Shown: positions 25,672-35,130 of the stretch, in pieces
How positions within the stretch are numbered: the stretch's first letter is position 1
Layout: every line of letters starts with the position of its first letter
Source: Bog-473 sp963745665
GTDB taxonomy: Bacteria; Actinomycetota; Acidimicrobiia; Acidimicrobiales; RAAP-2
Length of the DNA stretch: 64,000 nt
Assembly (NCBI GenBank): GCA_963745665.1
Contig: CAVUYE010000002.1
Location: forward strand, 682,001 to 746,000
Reading direction: 5' to 3'
Notes under the pieces: model-generated
Database searches by the model: none
Told to the model about the DNA's origin: nothing
What the model saw: only the letters and a program-made list of their open reading frames with translations
Made by a program: the position numbers and the translations under genes

Positions 25672-26176
25672 ATGTCCGAGACCGACACCGCCCCGGATCC
25701 GATCTTCACGCCCGACGACGGGCTGGACGAGCTGTGGGTGCGGGCGTACCAGGGCGAGGTCCTGGGCGAGCTGCTGTTCGGAGGTATCGCCGAGCAGATC
25801 GGGGACCCCGACCAGGCCGCCAAGATGCGGGTGCTCGCCACCCTGGAGCGGCGCACCAAGGAGGCAACCGCCCCGGCGCTCGAGCGGGCCGGCATCCCCA
25901 CCGACCCCGATCCCGAGATGGAGGTCCTGGCGACGGCCCTTCTCCCGGGGGCGCTGGCCATGAGCTGGAGCGACCTGATGGGCACCATCGGCCCCATCAC
26001 GCCTGCAGTACATCCCCCTCTACCAGCGCATCGGCGAATTGAGCCCGGCGGAGCGGGAGACGGCCGACCTGCTGGTGGCCCACGAGGAGGCACTCCGCGA
26101 GTTCGCCCGTGCCGAAATCGCCGGTGATCAGGCGGGTTCGCTCGAGAGGATCACCGCCCTGGCGCATATGCGCTGA
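25672..26176 (+). CDS. Helical protein of unknown function, one frameshift
   Basis: Reads MSETDTAPDPIFTPDDGLDELWVRAYQ then a long amphipathic helical region with repeated E and R (GELLFGGIAEQI; MRVLATLERRTKEA). The frame changes at about 26007 (acgcctgcag, one extra C) and continues YIPLYQRIGELSPAERETADLLVAHEEAL to TGA 26174-26176, giving about 167 residues. Composition suggests a four-helix, ferritin-like bundle (E/H spacing LVAHEEALREF), but this is a guess. ATG 25672 lies 8 nt after TAGCGT, a leaderless-type start. Confidence 0.65.
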
Positions 26177-26276
26177 CGCACCACCCGGGCCCCGCCGCCC
26201 GGGCCAGGCGGCCCGGCTTCCCGGACCCCCGCTTGGAACCCTGGTACCCACCCCCCCTACCATGGTGAGGCACGCC

Positions 26277-27005
26277 ATGGCCCCTGTCGTCCACTTTCGT
26301 GCCGCGGTCGCACTCGCCGGCCGCTTCCCTGCCCTCGCCGGGGTCGATCTGTCTCTCGACCAGGGCGAGGTGGTCGTCGTCGTGGGCGCCAACGGTGCCG
26401 GCAAGACCAGCCTGCTGCGGGCCTGTGCCGGATTGCTGCCGGTGACCTCGGGTGAGGCCACCGTCCTCGGCGTCGACCTGACCACGGACCACACGTCGGT
26501 GCGCCGTTACGTCGGCCTTCTGGGGCATGCCGCCCCGCTCTACGACGACCTCAGCGCGGCGGAGAACGTCCAGTTCGCCGTGCGCGCGCTCGGCCTGCCC
26601 ACGGCGCAGGCCGATACGGCGCTCGAACGCCTGGGCCTGACCGGTCGCCTGCGTACGACACCGGCCGGTCGGCTGTCGGCCGGCCAGCGTCGTCGCGTTG
26701 CGTTGGCCGCGCTCCTAGCCCGACGTCCCGCGCTCTGGCTGTTGGACGAGCCCCACGCCGGGCTCGATGCCACCTCGCGCGTCCTGCTCGGGCAGCTGAT
26801 CGGCGACGCCGTCGTCGACGGGGCGACCGTGTTGCTGTCGTCGCACGAGCCCGAGCTCTCCGTTCCGCTGGCCGACCGGGTCGTGTCCATGGGCGGCGGG
26901 CGTGTGACGGGGGAGCAGCCCGGAGGGCGACGGGTCACCCTGACGGCGGTGCCCACCGCCTTAGCCCGGTCGGCACGCGCCACAGGGGCCACCCATGTGG
27001 CATGA
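26277..27005 (+). CDS. ccmA: Haem exporter ATP-binding protein CcmA
   Basis: ABC ATPase of the CcmABC(D) complex that frees holo-CcmE. 242 residues: Walker A GANGAGKTS (37-45), signature LSAGQRRR, Walker B LWLLDEPHAGLD. An earlier in-frame ATG at 26262 is possible. First gene of a nine-gene System I cytochrome c maturation operon in which each gene touches or overlaps the next. Family assignment rests on both sequence and position before ccmB. Confidence 0.9.
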   Translation: MAPVVHFRAAVALAGRFPALAGVDLSLDQGEVVVVVGANGAGKTSLLRACAGLLPVTSGEATVLGVDLTTDHTSVRRYVGLLGHAAPLYDDLSAAENVQFAVRALGLPTAQADTALERLGLTGRLRTTPAGRLSAGQRRRVALAALLARRPALWLLDEPHAGLDATSRVLLGQLIGDAVVDGATVLLSSHEPELSVPLADRVVSMGGGRVTGEQPGGRRVTLTAVPTALARSARATGATHVA

Positions 27006-27663
27006 CGCGGTGCTGGTGGCCGGCAAGGATCTGCGCATTGAGGCGCGCGCCCGTGTCGCGCTGTGGCAGGTCGTGCCCTTCGCCGTCCTCGTCCTCGTCC
27101 TGCTGGCCTTCGCCATCGGCCCGGACCAGGCGTCGCTGCGCCATGCCGCCCCGGGGATCTTCTGGGTCGCCCTGCTCTTCTCGACGGTGCTGGCCATCCA
27201 ACGCAGCGTGGCCGTCGAGTCGGGGGAGGGCACGCGCGACGGGCTGCGGCTCTCGGGCATCGACCCGGCGGGCATCTTCCTGGGCAAGGCGGCCGCGGTC
27301 GGGCTCCAGCTCCTGGCGCTCCAGGTCATTTTGTGGGCAGGCGTGACCTTCCTCTTCGACGTGCAGGTCCACGTGGTCTGGCTGGCGGTAGTGGCCAGCT
27401 TGCTGGCCACCGTCGGTCTGGCCTGTGCCGGCGTTCTCTACGGCGCGCTGTCGGCCGGCCTGCGCGTGCGCGACACGCTGCTCCCCCTGCTCGTGCTGCC
27501 GGTGCTCGCCCCGATTCTGCTGGCGGGTTCCAAAGCCTGGGAGGCCGCGCTCAGCGGCAACGCCGCGTCGGGGACGCAATGGCTCAAGATCCTCGTGCCC
27601 TTCGCGGTGATCTACCTCGTCGTCGGTGTCGTCGTCTACGGCCCACTTCAGGAGGCGGCATGA
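26995..27663 (+). CDS. ccmB: Haem exporter permease CcmB
   Basis: 222-residue membrane protein with six predicted helices. KDLRIEARARVALWQVVPFAVLVL at the N terminus and SGEGTRDGLRLSGIDPAGIFLGKA match CcmB; PLLVLPVLAPILLAGSKA is also conserved. Forms the CcmAB transporter with the upstream ATPase. Overlaps ccmA by 11 bp and its TGA overlaps the ccmC ATG (ATGA). Confidence 0.93.
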   Translation: MWHDAVLVAGKDLRIEARARVALWQVVPFAVLVLVLLAFAIGPDQASLRHAAPGIFWVALLFSTVLAIQRSVAVESGEGTRDGLRLSGIDPAGIFLGKAAAVGLQLLALQVILWAGVTFLFDVQVHVVWLAVVASLLATVGLACAGVLYGALSAGLRVRDTLLPLLVLPVLAPILLAGSKAWEAALSGNAASGTQWLKILVPFAVIYLVVGVVVYGPLQEAA

Positions 27664-28454
27664 CCGCACAGGCAATCGTGCCCCGCCGGCGGCGCTGGCT
27701 CGACGTCGTCGGCGTCCTCGGCGTCGTTGCCTTGGGCTTCACGGTGTGGCTCGGCCTGTGGGTCACGCCGCCCGACGTCGTGCAGGGGAACCTCGCCCGT
27801 CTTCTTTACGTTCACCCGGCGGTCGCCACGGTCGCGCTGTACTGGGCGGGCGGCGTCGCCGCCGGCGGCAGCCTGCTCTACCTGTGGCCACGGACGCGCT
27901 CGTTCTTCTGGGACCGCCTCGCCGCGTCCGCCGTCGAGGTCGGGGCGGTGTTCTCGGCGCTCACCCTGGTGACGGGGTCGCTGTGGGGTCGGCCAGTGTG
28001 GGGGGTCTGGTGGACGTGGGACGCCCGCCTGACGTCGACCGCCCTGCTCTTGTTGCTCGAGATCGGTTACCTGGCCCTGCGGCGCGTTCCCGCCGATCTG
28101 GATGTCCGGGCCAAACGCTGCGCCGTCGCCGCACTGCTCGTCGCCGTCGACGTGCCGATCGTCCACTTCTCGGTCGACTGGTGGAACACGCTGCACCAGG
28201 GCGGGACGATCCTCGATCCGGGGTTCGCCTTGCACGTGCACGGCATCATGCTGTGGACCATGGGCCTCTCCTTCGTGGCCTTCACCTTGGTCTTCGTATG
28301 GCTGCTGGGCGTGCGGTACCAGATCGAGGTGCTCCAAGACGCAGTGGGTGACCAGGAGCTCGAGGTCTCGCTGTCCGAACGCTGGAGTGAAGACGCAGAG
28401 CTCGTGGGTGTCGCCGGCGGGCCGGCGGCGGACGGGGGTGGTGGCGCTCCGTGA
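27660..28454 (+). CDS. ccmC: Haem-handling protein CcmC
   Basis: 264 residues, six helices. The tryptophan-rich haem loop reads GSLWGRPVWGVWWTWDARLTS, with periplasmic-side histidines in VHPAVATVALYW and VHFSVDWWNTLHQGG. It presents haem to CcmE. An acidic and glycine-rich C-terminal tail (EDAELVGVAGG and on) is longer than in proteobacteria. Coupled to ccmB (ATGA) and to ccmD (GTGA). Confidence 0.94.
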   Translation: MTAQAIVPRRRRWLDVVGVLGVVALGFTVWLGLWVTPPDVVQGNLARLLYVHPAVATVALYWAGGVAAGGSLLYLWPRTRSFFWDRLAASAVEVGAVFSALTLVTGSLWGRPVWGVWWTWDARLTSTALLLLLEIGYLALRRVPADLDVRAKRCAVAALLVAVDVPIVHFSVDWWNTLHQGGTILDPGFALHVHGIMLWTMGLSFVAFTLVFVWLLGVRYQIEVLQDAVGDQELEVSLSERWSEDAELVGVAGGPAADGGGGAP

Positions 28455-28609
28455 GTTACGTCGATGCCGGTTATGCCGCCGCGCTCGGCACCATGTTGGT
28501 CTACGCCGTCAGCCTGGTGCTGCGTCGTCGGCGCTGGGAACGGGCACTGAAGATGTCGGAGCCCGCTGTCGAGCAACTCGGCGCGCCGGTCCGCGGCGAG
28601 CAGTCGTGA
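28451..28609 (+). CDS. ccmD: CcmD-like small haem exporter subunit
   Basis: Fifty-two residues from GTG 28451: SYVDAGYAAALGTMLVYAVSLVLRRRRWE. One membrane helix followed by an arginine-rich cytosolic end, the shape and position of CcmD, which releases holo-CcmE from CcmABC. GTGA overlap with the ccmC stop; its own stop overlaps ccmE by 4 bp. Sequence of CcmD is poorly conserved, so the call rests mainly on location and topology. Confidence 0.8.
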   Translation: MSYVDAGYAAALGTMLVYAVSLVLRRRRWERALKMSEPAVEQLGAPVRGEQS

Positions 28610-29127
28610 CTGATACGACCACCGAGCCGAGCCAGCAGCCCAACCCGCCCAAGTCCGAGGTCCATCAAGGCCCGGCCATGCCCCCTTTGCGCCCGCGGCG
28701 CAAGATGAGTCGGCGGGTCTTCGCCGTCTTCGTCCTCTTGGCGGTTGCGCTCGTCTTCCTGCTCGTCGAAGGACTGGGGAGCTCCCTGAACTACTTCGAC
28801 ACCGTGAATCAGGCTCTGGCCAACAAACACTCGCTCGGTACCCAGACGTTCCGCCTGGAGGGCACCGTCGTCCCGGGCACCATCCATCCCACTACAGCGG
28901 GATCGAACTTCAGCATCTGCCAAGGCGCCCACGTGATTCACGTCGCCAACACGGGCAGCCCGCCCCAGCTCTTCGCGGCGCGGGTTCCCGTGGTCGTGGT
29001 GGGCCACTTCGCATCGGACACTTCCCCAAAGTTCGTCTCGAACTCCATCCTCATCAAGCACTCGCCGACGTACACAGCCGACTACCCGAACCGGGTGAAG
29101 AAGACGGCGACCGGCCCGGTCTGCTGA
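28606..29127 (+). CDS. ccmE: Cytochrome c-type biogenesis haem chaperone CcmE
   Basis: 173 residues: cytosolic N terminus, one membrane anchor (about 37-55), then the OB-fold haem chaperone domain. Haem-binding His152 and Tyr156 are in IKHSPTYTADYP, corresponding to HxxxY of proteobacterial CcmE. RLEGTVVPGTIH and VVVVGHFASD match the beta-barrel strands. Start GTG 28606 overlaps ccmD by 4 bp and the stop overlaps ccmF (TGATG). Confidence 0.93.
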   Translation: MTDTTTEPSQQPNPPKSEVHQGPAMPPLRPRRKMSRRVFAVFVLLAVALVFLLVEGLGSSLNYFDTVNQALANKHSLGTQTFRLEGTVVPGTIHPTTAGSNFSICQGAHVIHVANTGSPPQLFAARVPVVVVGHFASDTSPKFVSNSILIKHSPTYTADYPNRVKKTATGPVC

Positions 29128-31252
29128 TGCTGGACGCCAACCTGGGGACGATCGGCGTCTGGCTCGCCTTCTTGGCCTGCATCGCCGGCATCGTCGTCAG
29201 CATTGTCGGGCTCGTCACTCACTACAGGCTCGCCGCGGGCGCGCGAGTCCGGCTTGCACGCGCCGGTGGATCGGACGGCAACCGACGCCAGGCTGCTGGC
29301 ACCGGTCCTCATTGTCGGCGCGCTCCTCGCCACCGGCGCCATGGAGCATGCCCTTGTCACGCACGACTTCTCGCTGGTGTTCGTAGCCCAGAACAACAGC
29401 ACCGTGACGCCGCTGCTGTACTCCATCACCGGGATGTGGTCCGCGCTCGCTGGGTCGATCCTTCTGTGGGGCCTCGTGCTCGCGGCCGTGTCGGGCATCT
29501 TCGTGTGGCGTTACCGGACCCAGGCGGACGATGCGGTGATCCGCTACGCCACCCTCGTCCTCTACGTGGTGTCGGCCTTCTTCTTCGGCCTGATGGCCGG
29601 GCCCGCCAACCCCTTCGTGACCGCCCCGGGAGTGACGCAGGGGCTCGGGCCCAACTCGCTCCTCCAGGACAACCCGCTCGTGGCGATCCACCCGCCACTC
29701 CTCTATATCGGATTCGTCCTCTTCACCGTGCCGTTCGCCTTTGCCATCGGCATGCTGGCGACGGGCCGGGTGGGCGATCGCTGGCAGATCGAGTGCCGGC
29801 GCTGGACGTTGGTGGCCTTCACCTTCCTCTCCGTCGGCATCGTGCTCGGTGCATGGTGGTCGTACCAGGTGCTCGGTTGGGGCGGATTCTGGGGGTGGGA
29901 CCCGGTGGAGAACGCCGCGTTGCTGCCGTGGCTCTGCGGGACGGCCTACCTCCACTCGACGCTCGTCCAGGAGCGGCGCGGCCTCATGCGGGTCTGGAAC
30001 CTCTCCCTGTCGATCGCGACCTTCGCGCTGACCATCCTCGGCACCTTCCTGACCCGGTCCGGGGTGATCAACTCGGTCCACGCCTTCTCCGAGTCGGACC
30101 TCGGGCCGTTGCTCATCGGGTTCTTCTTCGCCGTGGTCATCCTGGGCTTCGGGCTCATCGCCTGGCGCGGCGACCGCTTGCGCTCTCCGGGTGGCATCGA
30201 CGCCCCGCTCGGACGGGAGGGTGCGTTCCTGCTCAACAACGTGCTCTTCGTCGGCTTCGCCTTCGTCGTGCTGCTCGGGACCTTGTACCCGCTCCTCTAC
30301 CAGGCGGCGACTCAGCAGCAGGTCAATGTGGGCGCGCCGTTCTTCAACACCGTGGCCATTCCGGTCGGCCTGACGCTGCTGTTCCTCATGGCCGTGGCAC
30401 CGGTGCTCAGCTGGCGCAAGATCAACGGCTCCGTGCTGTGGCAGCGCCTGGCGATTCCGGTGTGGATCGGTGTGGGCACCGTCGTGCTCTGCGTCGCCTT
30501 CGGCCTGCGCGGCGTGGGCACGCTGGTCGGCTTCGGACTGGGCGCCATGGCGGCGGCCACCGCGGCACGCGCCCTCGTCCTGTCCGTGCGGGCCGCCCAC
30601 GCCGCGGCACGTCGGCCTGTGGCGCGGCCTCGTGGGCCGAGCCAACGGCGGCATGATCGTGCACCTGGGCGTCGTCCTGCTCGCGGTCGGCATCATTGCG
30701 GCCACCTCCTACCGGCATCAGGCCGAGCTGGCTCTCCACAAGGGAGAGGTGGTCACCTACGACGGTCACCGCTTCGAGTTCGAGGGACTGCGCACCGTGA
30801 GCTCGCCGTCCCGCACTTCGCAGGAGGCGCTCGTGAAGGTGGATGGGGCAGTGTTCGCACCCGCCACGACCAGCTTCGGCAGCGCGCTGTCGGAAGTGGG
30901 GACGCCGGCGATCGATTCGGGTCTCTTCGGCGACGTCTATCTCACGTTCGATGTCGTCGGAGGGCTCGGGGCTTCTTCGGGGAACCAGGCCATCAACAAT
31001 CTGCCGCAAGGCTCGGTCGGCATCGGCGTGGTCATCGAGCCGTTGGTGGTCTGGCTGTGGGCCGGCGGCCTGCTCATCGGCGTGGGTGGCCTGCTGGCGC
31101 TGATCCCCGGGTCGCGGCGGCGCCCCACCGACCCGGCTTCGGCGTCGCCGGATCTGGTCACGGGCGCGACCCCGGCGCCGCCACGCGAGCGGGACGCCGC
31201 GCCCGAGCCGGTGGGCGCACTCGTGGCGCGGGGCGCCGCGGGCCCGGCGTGA
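29127..31252 (+). CDS. ccmF: Haem lyase CcmF, two frameshifts
   Basis: Large membrane protein ligating haem to apocytochrome c. The tryptophan-rich motif is GWGGFWGWDPVENAALLPWLCGTAYLHS; the flanking signatures QDNPLVAIHPPLLYIG and LTRSGVINSVHAF are diagnostic. The frame changes at about 29243 (near the N terminus) and 30607; each fits one extra base and rejoins conserved sequence (HAPVDRTATDARLLAP; VGLWRGLVGRANGGMIVHLG). The C-terminal third is a periplasmic domain and final helix (VVIEPLVVWLWAGGLLIGVGG). Expected length about 700 residues is met when the pieces are joined. Confidence 0.92.
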
Positions 31253-31822
31253 GCAGGCGCCGTCGCCACGCCACCCGGTGGGTGGCGGGCGCCGTCCTCC
31301 TCGTCCTGGTCGTCGTCGGCATCGTCCTGGCCACCCGCACCCCCCAGGAGGCCACCGCCGTCCAAAGCCGCGCTGCTCGGCCGGCAGGCGCCGGGCTTCA
31401 CCGGCACCGACCTCACGACGGGGGCTCCGGTCTCGCTGTCCTCGCTGCGGGGCCACTACGTCGTGGTCAACTTCTTCGCCAGCTGGTGCATCCCCTGCCA
31501 GGAAGAGGCGCCCGACCTCTCGCGCTTCCACTTCGAACAGACGCACGCGACCGATGGAGCCGACATGGTCAGCGTCGTGTTCCACGACACGACGTCCACG
31601 GCACGCGCCTTCCTCGAGAAGAACGGCGATCTGTGGCCCGCCGTCAGCGACCCCGGCGGCGCCATCGCCGAGCGCTACGGGGTCACCGGCCCGCCCACCA
31701 CGTTCTTCATCAATCCCGCCGGCAAGGTCACCGCCGTGCTCGTGGGCCCGGCCACGCAGGCCAATCTCGACTCCTTCCTGAAGGCGGCGCGGACGGAACA
31801 GGCCGGCGCATCCGGTGGCTGA
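31249..31822 (+). CDS. ccmG: CcmG/TlpA-like membrane-anchored thioredoxin, one frameshift
   Basis: Reduces apocytochrome c or CcmH disulfides outside the membrane. GTG 31249 opens with an arginine-rich start and one helix (AGAVLLVLVVVGIVLATRT). After a +1 change at about 31368 the frame reads GRQAPGFTGTDLTTG, then NFFASWCIPCQEEAPDLSRF with the WCxxC active site, and GVTGPPTTFFINPAGKV with the cis-proline. About 190 residues when joined. GTGA overlap with ccmF; its stop overlaps ccmH by 8 bp. Confidence 0.9.
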
Positions 31823-32264
31823 CCGCTTGAAGCGCCTGCCGCTCTGGTTCCGGGTGGCCCTGCCCGTGGCAGTCCTCATCGTTGCGCTGGTGATCGGCAG
31901 CGGCGCGCTGGATTCGGCGCCGCCGACGGCGGGGCAGCGGGCGGCTGCGCTCGAGGCGGACGTGCGCTGCCCGTCCTGCACGGACGTGTCGGTGGCGGAG
32001 TCGAACGCCACGACGGCCATCGCGGTTCGCCATCAGATCGAGAGCATGGTGGCGGCGGGGCAGTCCAACGCCGACATCGACCAGACCCTCGTGTCCGAGT
32101 ACGGCCAGACGATCTTGCTGGTTCCCCCGGACGCCGGTGGCGTCCCCCTCATCTGGATCATTCCCATCGTCCTCGGCGCCGGCGCGCTGGCGGGCGTGGG
32201 CGTCCTGTTCTGGCGCCGCAGCCGCGCCTTCGGTGCGCTGAAGGCGGAAGAGGTCGAGGTATGA
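31815..32264 (+). CDS. ccmH: Cytochrome c-type biogenesis protein CcmH (CycL)
   Basis: 149 residues. N-terminal helix (about 12-31), then ADVRCPSCTDVSVAES with redox Cys52 and Cys55 (the family LRCPxCQ motif), QIESMVAAGQSNADI, LVSEYGQTILLVPP, and a second helix near the C terminus. Delivers or resolves the apocytochrome c disulfide for CcmF. ATGA overlap with the next gene. Confidence 0.93.
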   Translation: MADRLKRLPLWFRVALPVAVLIVALVIGSGALDSAPPTAGQRAAALEADVRCPSCTDVSVAESNATTAIAVRHQIESMVAAGQSNADIDQTLVSEYGQTILLVPPDAGGVPLIWIIPIVLGAGALAGVGVLFWRRSRAFGALKAEEVEV

Positions 32265-33142
32265 CGGTCGACGGATCGCCGACGACCGATCGGTCGGAAC
32301 GCGAGTCCCGCGACGAGCGCTGGTACCTGACGGACGAGCGCGAGTTCCTGCAGCGGTCCCTGGCCGATGCCGACCGTGAGCGCGAGGCGGGGGACCTGTC
32401 CGTCGAGGATCACGCGGTCCTGGTCGGCCGCGACCGCGCCCGTTTGGCCGAGGTGGAGGGGGAGCTGGCGGCCCTCGACGCCGCGGCGTCGCCGGTGTCG
32501 CCGGCGTCGCCGGCGCGGCCCGAACCGGCTCAGCCCGAACGCCCGCCGATGCCCTGGTGGCGCCGGCTGGGGATCGTGGCGGCGTGCCTGCTCATCGTCG
32601 CCGGCTGTGTCATTTTGGTCACGCACTTCGTGCAGGCGCGCCAGCCCGGCCAGGCCTCGTCGGGCAGTGTGACCGTGTCACAGGCCCAGCTCATCGAGCA
32701 GCAGTTGGCGCAAGCCGACGCGCTGAACCAGCAAGGCAGCACCAAGGCGGCGCTCGTGCTCTACGACAAGGTGCTCTCCGAGGACCCGTCCAACCCGCAT
32801 GCCCTGGCCTACGCCGGCTTCCTGCAATGGAACGTCGGGAGCACCGCCAGCGTGGCGTCGCTCACCAGGATCGGGCGATCCGAGATCGAAACGGCCATCA
32901 AAGAGAATCCGACCTACGGCCAGGCCCACCTCTTCTACGGCCTGGTCCTCGAGAACCAGGACCACAACGCCGCCGGCGCCGTGGCGCAGTTCAACGACTT
33001 CCTCGACGATGCCCCCCCGGCCGCCGAGCTGCCCCAGGCCGCACCGCTGGTCAGCGGCGCCTACAAGGCGGCCGGCGTGCCGCTTCCCGCCCAGTTCAGC
33101 ACGGGCGCGAGCTCAACCTCAACGACGACCTCAGCTCCGTAG
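32261..33142 (+). CDS. CcmI/CycH-like TPR protein
   Basis: 293 residues. A cytosolic N terminus FLQRSLADADREREAGDLSVEDH, as in the first part of CcmI, a repeat-like low-complexity stretch (SPVSPASPA), one membrane helix (about 103-125), then an external TPR-like region (QADALNQQGSTKAALVLYDKVLSEDPSNPHALAYAGFL; ENPTYGQAHLFYGLVLE). CcmI holds apocytochrome c for haem attachment. Last gene of the ccm operon; overlaps the convergent cysteine desulfurase gene by 12 bp. Confidence 0.85.
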   Translation: MTVDGSPTTDRSERESRDERWYLTDEREFLQRSLADADREREAGDLSVEDHAVLVGRDRARLAEVEGELAALDAAASPVSPASPARPEPAQPERPPMPWWRRLGIVAACLLIVAGCVILVTHFVQARQPGQASSGSVTVSQAQLIEQQLAQADALNQQGSTKAALVLYDKVLSEDPSNPHALAYAGFLQWNVGSTASVASLTRIGRSEIETAIKENPTYGQAHLFYGLVLENQDHNAAGAVAQFNDFLDDAPPAAELPQAAPLVSGAYKAAGVPLPAQFSTGASSTSTTTSAP

Positions 33143-34276
33143 CGAGCGCAGGTCGGCGACAACACGCGGGAACTCCCGGGCGAACGCGCCGCAGTCCTCG
33201 TCGGTGGTCGTCCAGCCGACGCTGAGCCGCAGCGAGTGGCTGGGGTCGACGCCCATGGCCTCGAGCACCGGGGAGGGCTCGATGCTCTCTGACGAGCAGG
33301 CGGAGCCGGAGTGGACCGCCACACCCGCCCGGTCCAACCCGATCAACACCGGCTCGGCCTCGACCCCCTGCACGCCGAGGCAGACCAGATGAGGCAGCCG
33401 TGCCGGTGGCGCGGGTCCCACCACAGTCACCCCATCGACGGCCAGCGCAGCCTCCACGAGGGAGGCGATCTGCCGCCGGGCGTTGGCTGATTCGGTGTCC
33501 ACGGAGGTGTGCTCCTCCGTGGACAACGCCGCCGCGGCGGCACCGAAGGCGAGCAGGGCCGGCAACGCCTCGAGCCCGGCGCGTCGGCCGCGCTCCTGCT
33601 CCCCGCCGACGAGAAGCGGCTCGAATCGGCTGCCGCGTCGCACGATCAGCGCACCGGCACCGGGCACCCCCCCCAGCTTGTGCGCGCTGATGCTCACGAG
33701 GTCGGCATCGAGCGCACCCAGGTCCATGGGCACGTGCCCGCAGGCCGCGGCCGCGTCCACGTGCACGGTGACACCGGCCTCCCGGCACAGCGCCACGACC
33801 TGCTGCACGGGCTGGAGCGTGCCGACTTCGTGGTTGCCCCATTGGCAGTGCACGAGTGCGGGGGGCAAAAGGGTGCGCGAGCGCAGGCGCTGCTGCAGTG
33901 CGTCGAGCTGCAGCCGGCCCGTACCGTCCACCGCGATGTCCTCGGTCGGGGCCTGGCGCGCCGAGGCGTCCCGGACGGCCGAGTGCTCCACGGCGGCACA
34001 GAGCACGGGCTGGCCGGCTGCTGCCCTGGTGGCGCCCCAGACAGCGGCATTGATGGACTCGGTTGCCCCCGAAGTGAAGACCACCTGGCGCCCTGCCACC
34101 CCGACCAGCTCGGCGACCTGGCGGCGGGCAACCTCGAGGGCGTCGCGGACAATGCGACCCTCTTCGTGCAGCCGGCCCGGGTCCCCGGCCGGGAGGGTGA
34201 CCCACTGTGTCAACGCGGCGACCGCCCCGGGCCGCGGCGGAGTGGTGCTGGCGTGGTCGAGATAGGCGCGCGCCAC
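33131..34276 (-). CDS. Cysteine desulfurase (NifS/IscS-like)
   Basis: PLP enzyme mobilising sulfur from cysteine for Fe-S clusters or tRNA thiolation. 381 residues: YLDHASTTPPRP start, TSGATESINAAVWG, CQWGNHEVGTLQP, VDAAAACGHVPMDL, PLP lysine in SISAHKLGG and the nucleophile Cys327 in HSGSACSSE. It follows a SufR-like regulator with a 7-bp gap. A separate IscU/SufU scaffold is not seen in the window, so the sulfur acceptor is unknown. Confidence 0.93.
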   Translation of the reverse strand: MARAYLDHASTTPPRPGAVAALTQWVTLPAGDPGRLHEEGRIVRDALEVARRQVAELVGVAGRQVVFTSGATESINAAVWGATRAAAGQPVLCAAVEHSAVRDASARQAPTEDIAVDGTGRLQLDALQQRLRSRTLLPPALVHCQWGNHEVGTLQPVQQVVALCREAGVTVHVDAAAACGHVPMDLGALDADLVSISAHKLGGVPGAGALIVRRGSRFEPLLVGGEQERGRRAGLEALPALLAFGAAAAALSTEEHTSVDTESANARRQIASLVEAALAVDGVTVVGPAPPARLPHLVCLGVQGVEAEPVLIGLDRAGVAVHSGSACSSESIEPSPVLEAMGVDPSHSLRLSVGWTTTDEDCGAFAREFPRVVADLRSLRS

Positions 34277-34283
34277 CGGTGGC

Positions 34284-35030
34284 TCAGGCAGAGGCGGTGC
34301 AGGCGTCGTCGCCCCGCGCCCGCGAGGAGAGGATCACCGGCAAGGCCTGCCGCGATGCCGTGCCGCAGAGCCCCGACAACAGCCCCTTGACCATGCCGCG
34401 GTCCACCGCGCACAGAACGGGGTTGGTGCTGCTGGCGTCGCCGAACGGGCACTGCTCGGCGACGACCGCGGTGGTCTCGCCGCGGTCCTCGGCGTGCGCC
34501 GCGAAGCCGTGGGCCGTCAGCGTCTCGGCCACCACGTGCATGGCGGCACGCACCGTCCGCTGACCCTCGTTCGGCGTCATGCGCGAGGCCAGGGAGCGTC
34601 CGTACTCCTCGCCGACGTGCGCCGCCATCTCTTCGGCCTCCTCCGGTCCGAGCCGCCGCATCGCCTCACCGAGGAGGCGCATGAGGAGGTCGTCGCGCCG
34701 TTGCATGAGGCCGAGCTGGAGCTCCTCCTCCACGCAGAAGTAGCGCTTGGAGGGGCGACCGGCACCGGCGGCATGGCGCCCCGTCTCGACCCTGACGTAG
34801 CCCCCGTCGACCAGCCGCTGCAGGTGGTGGCGGGCCACGTTGGGGTGCAACGAGAAGGCGCGGGCAACCTCACTCGCGGTGGCGCCGGGCACGGCGCGCA
34901 CGTGCAGGAAGATGTCACGGCGGGTCGGATCTCCGAAAGCCGCCGCGACCGCTGCGACGGCGGCGCTGAACCGGCCGTCGTCGGCACCAGCTGGTCGTTC
35001 GGTCTCCGCGGTGATCGGAGCGGTGCTCAC
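34284..35030 (-). CDS. SufR-like winged-helix Fe-S regulator
   Basis: 248 residues. ArsR-like winged helix (about 30-100): FGDPTRRDIFLHV, GATASEVARAFSLHPNVARHHLQRLVDGGYV. The C-terminal half has Cys194, Cys207 and Cys222 (C-x12-C-x14-C) plus Cys244; SufR repressors use similarly spaced cysteines to bind an Fe-S cluster and control suf genes. Upstream of a cysteine desulfurase and divergent from an Mrp carrier, which supports the idea. GTG 35030 follows TAGACT by 7 nt, a leaderless-type start. The SufR call is inference from cysteines plus context. Confidence 0.78.
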   Translation of the reverse strand: MSTAPITAETERPAGADDGRFSAAVAAVAAAFGDPTRRDIFLHVRAVPGATASEVARAFSLHPNVARHHLQRLVDGGYVRVETGRHAAGAGRPSKRYFCVEEELQLGLMQRRDDLLMRLLGEAMRRLGPEEAEEMAAHVGEEYGRSLASRMTPNEGQRTVRAAMHVVAETLTAHGFAAHAEDRGETTAVVAEQCPFGDASSTNPVLCAVDRGMVKGLLSGLCGTASRQALPVILSSRARGDDACTASA

Positions 35031-35060
35031 GCTGGGTAGTCTACCGAGGGATCAGTCCCT
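35031..35060. promoter_or_regulatory. Promoter and palindromes between the sufR-like gene and mrp
   Basis: GGTAG-T-CTACC at 35035-35045 contains the minus-strand -10 TAGACT. AGGGA-TCAG-TCCCT at 35047-35060 is a second perfect inverted repeat. Both sit at the expected place for an autoregulatory Fe-S sensor site in the 100-bp divergent gap. Confidence 0.45.
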
Positions 35061-35130
35061 CCAGCAGGGGCGACGCCGACAGCGTCCCCGCGGTGTGGGT
35101 AACCCGATCCCACCCGAGACGAGGGAGTGC

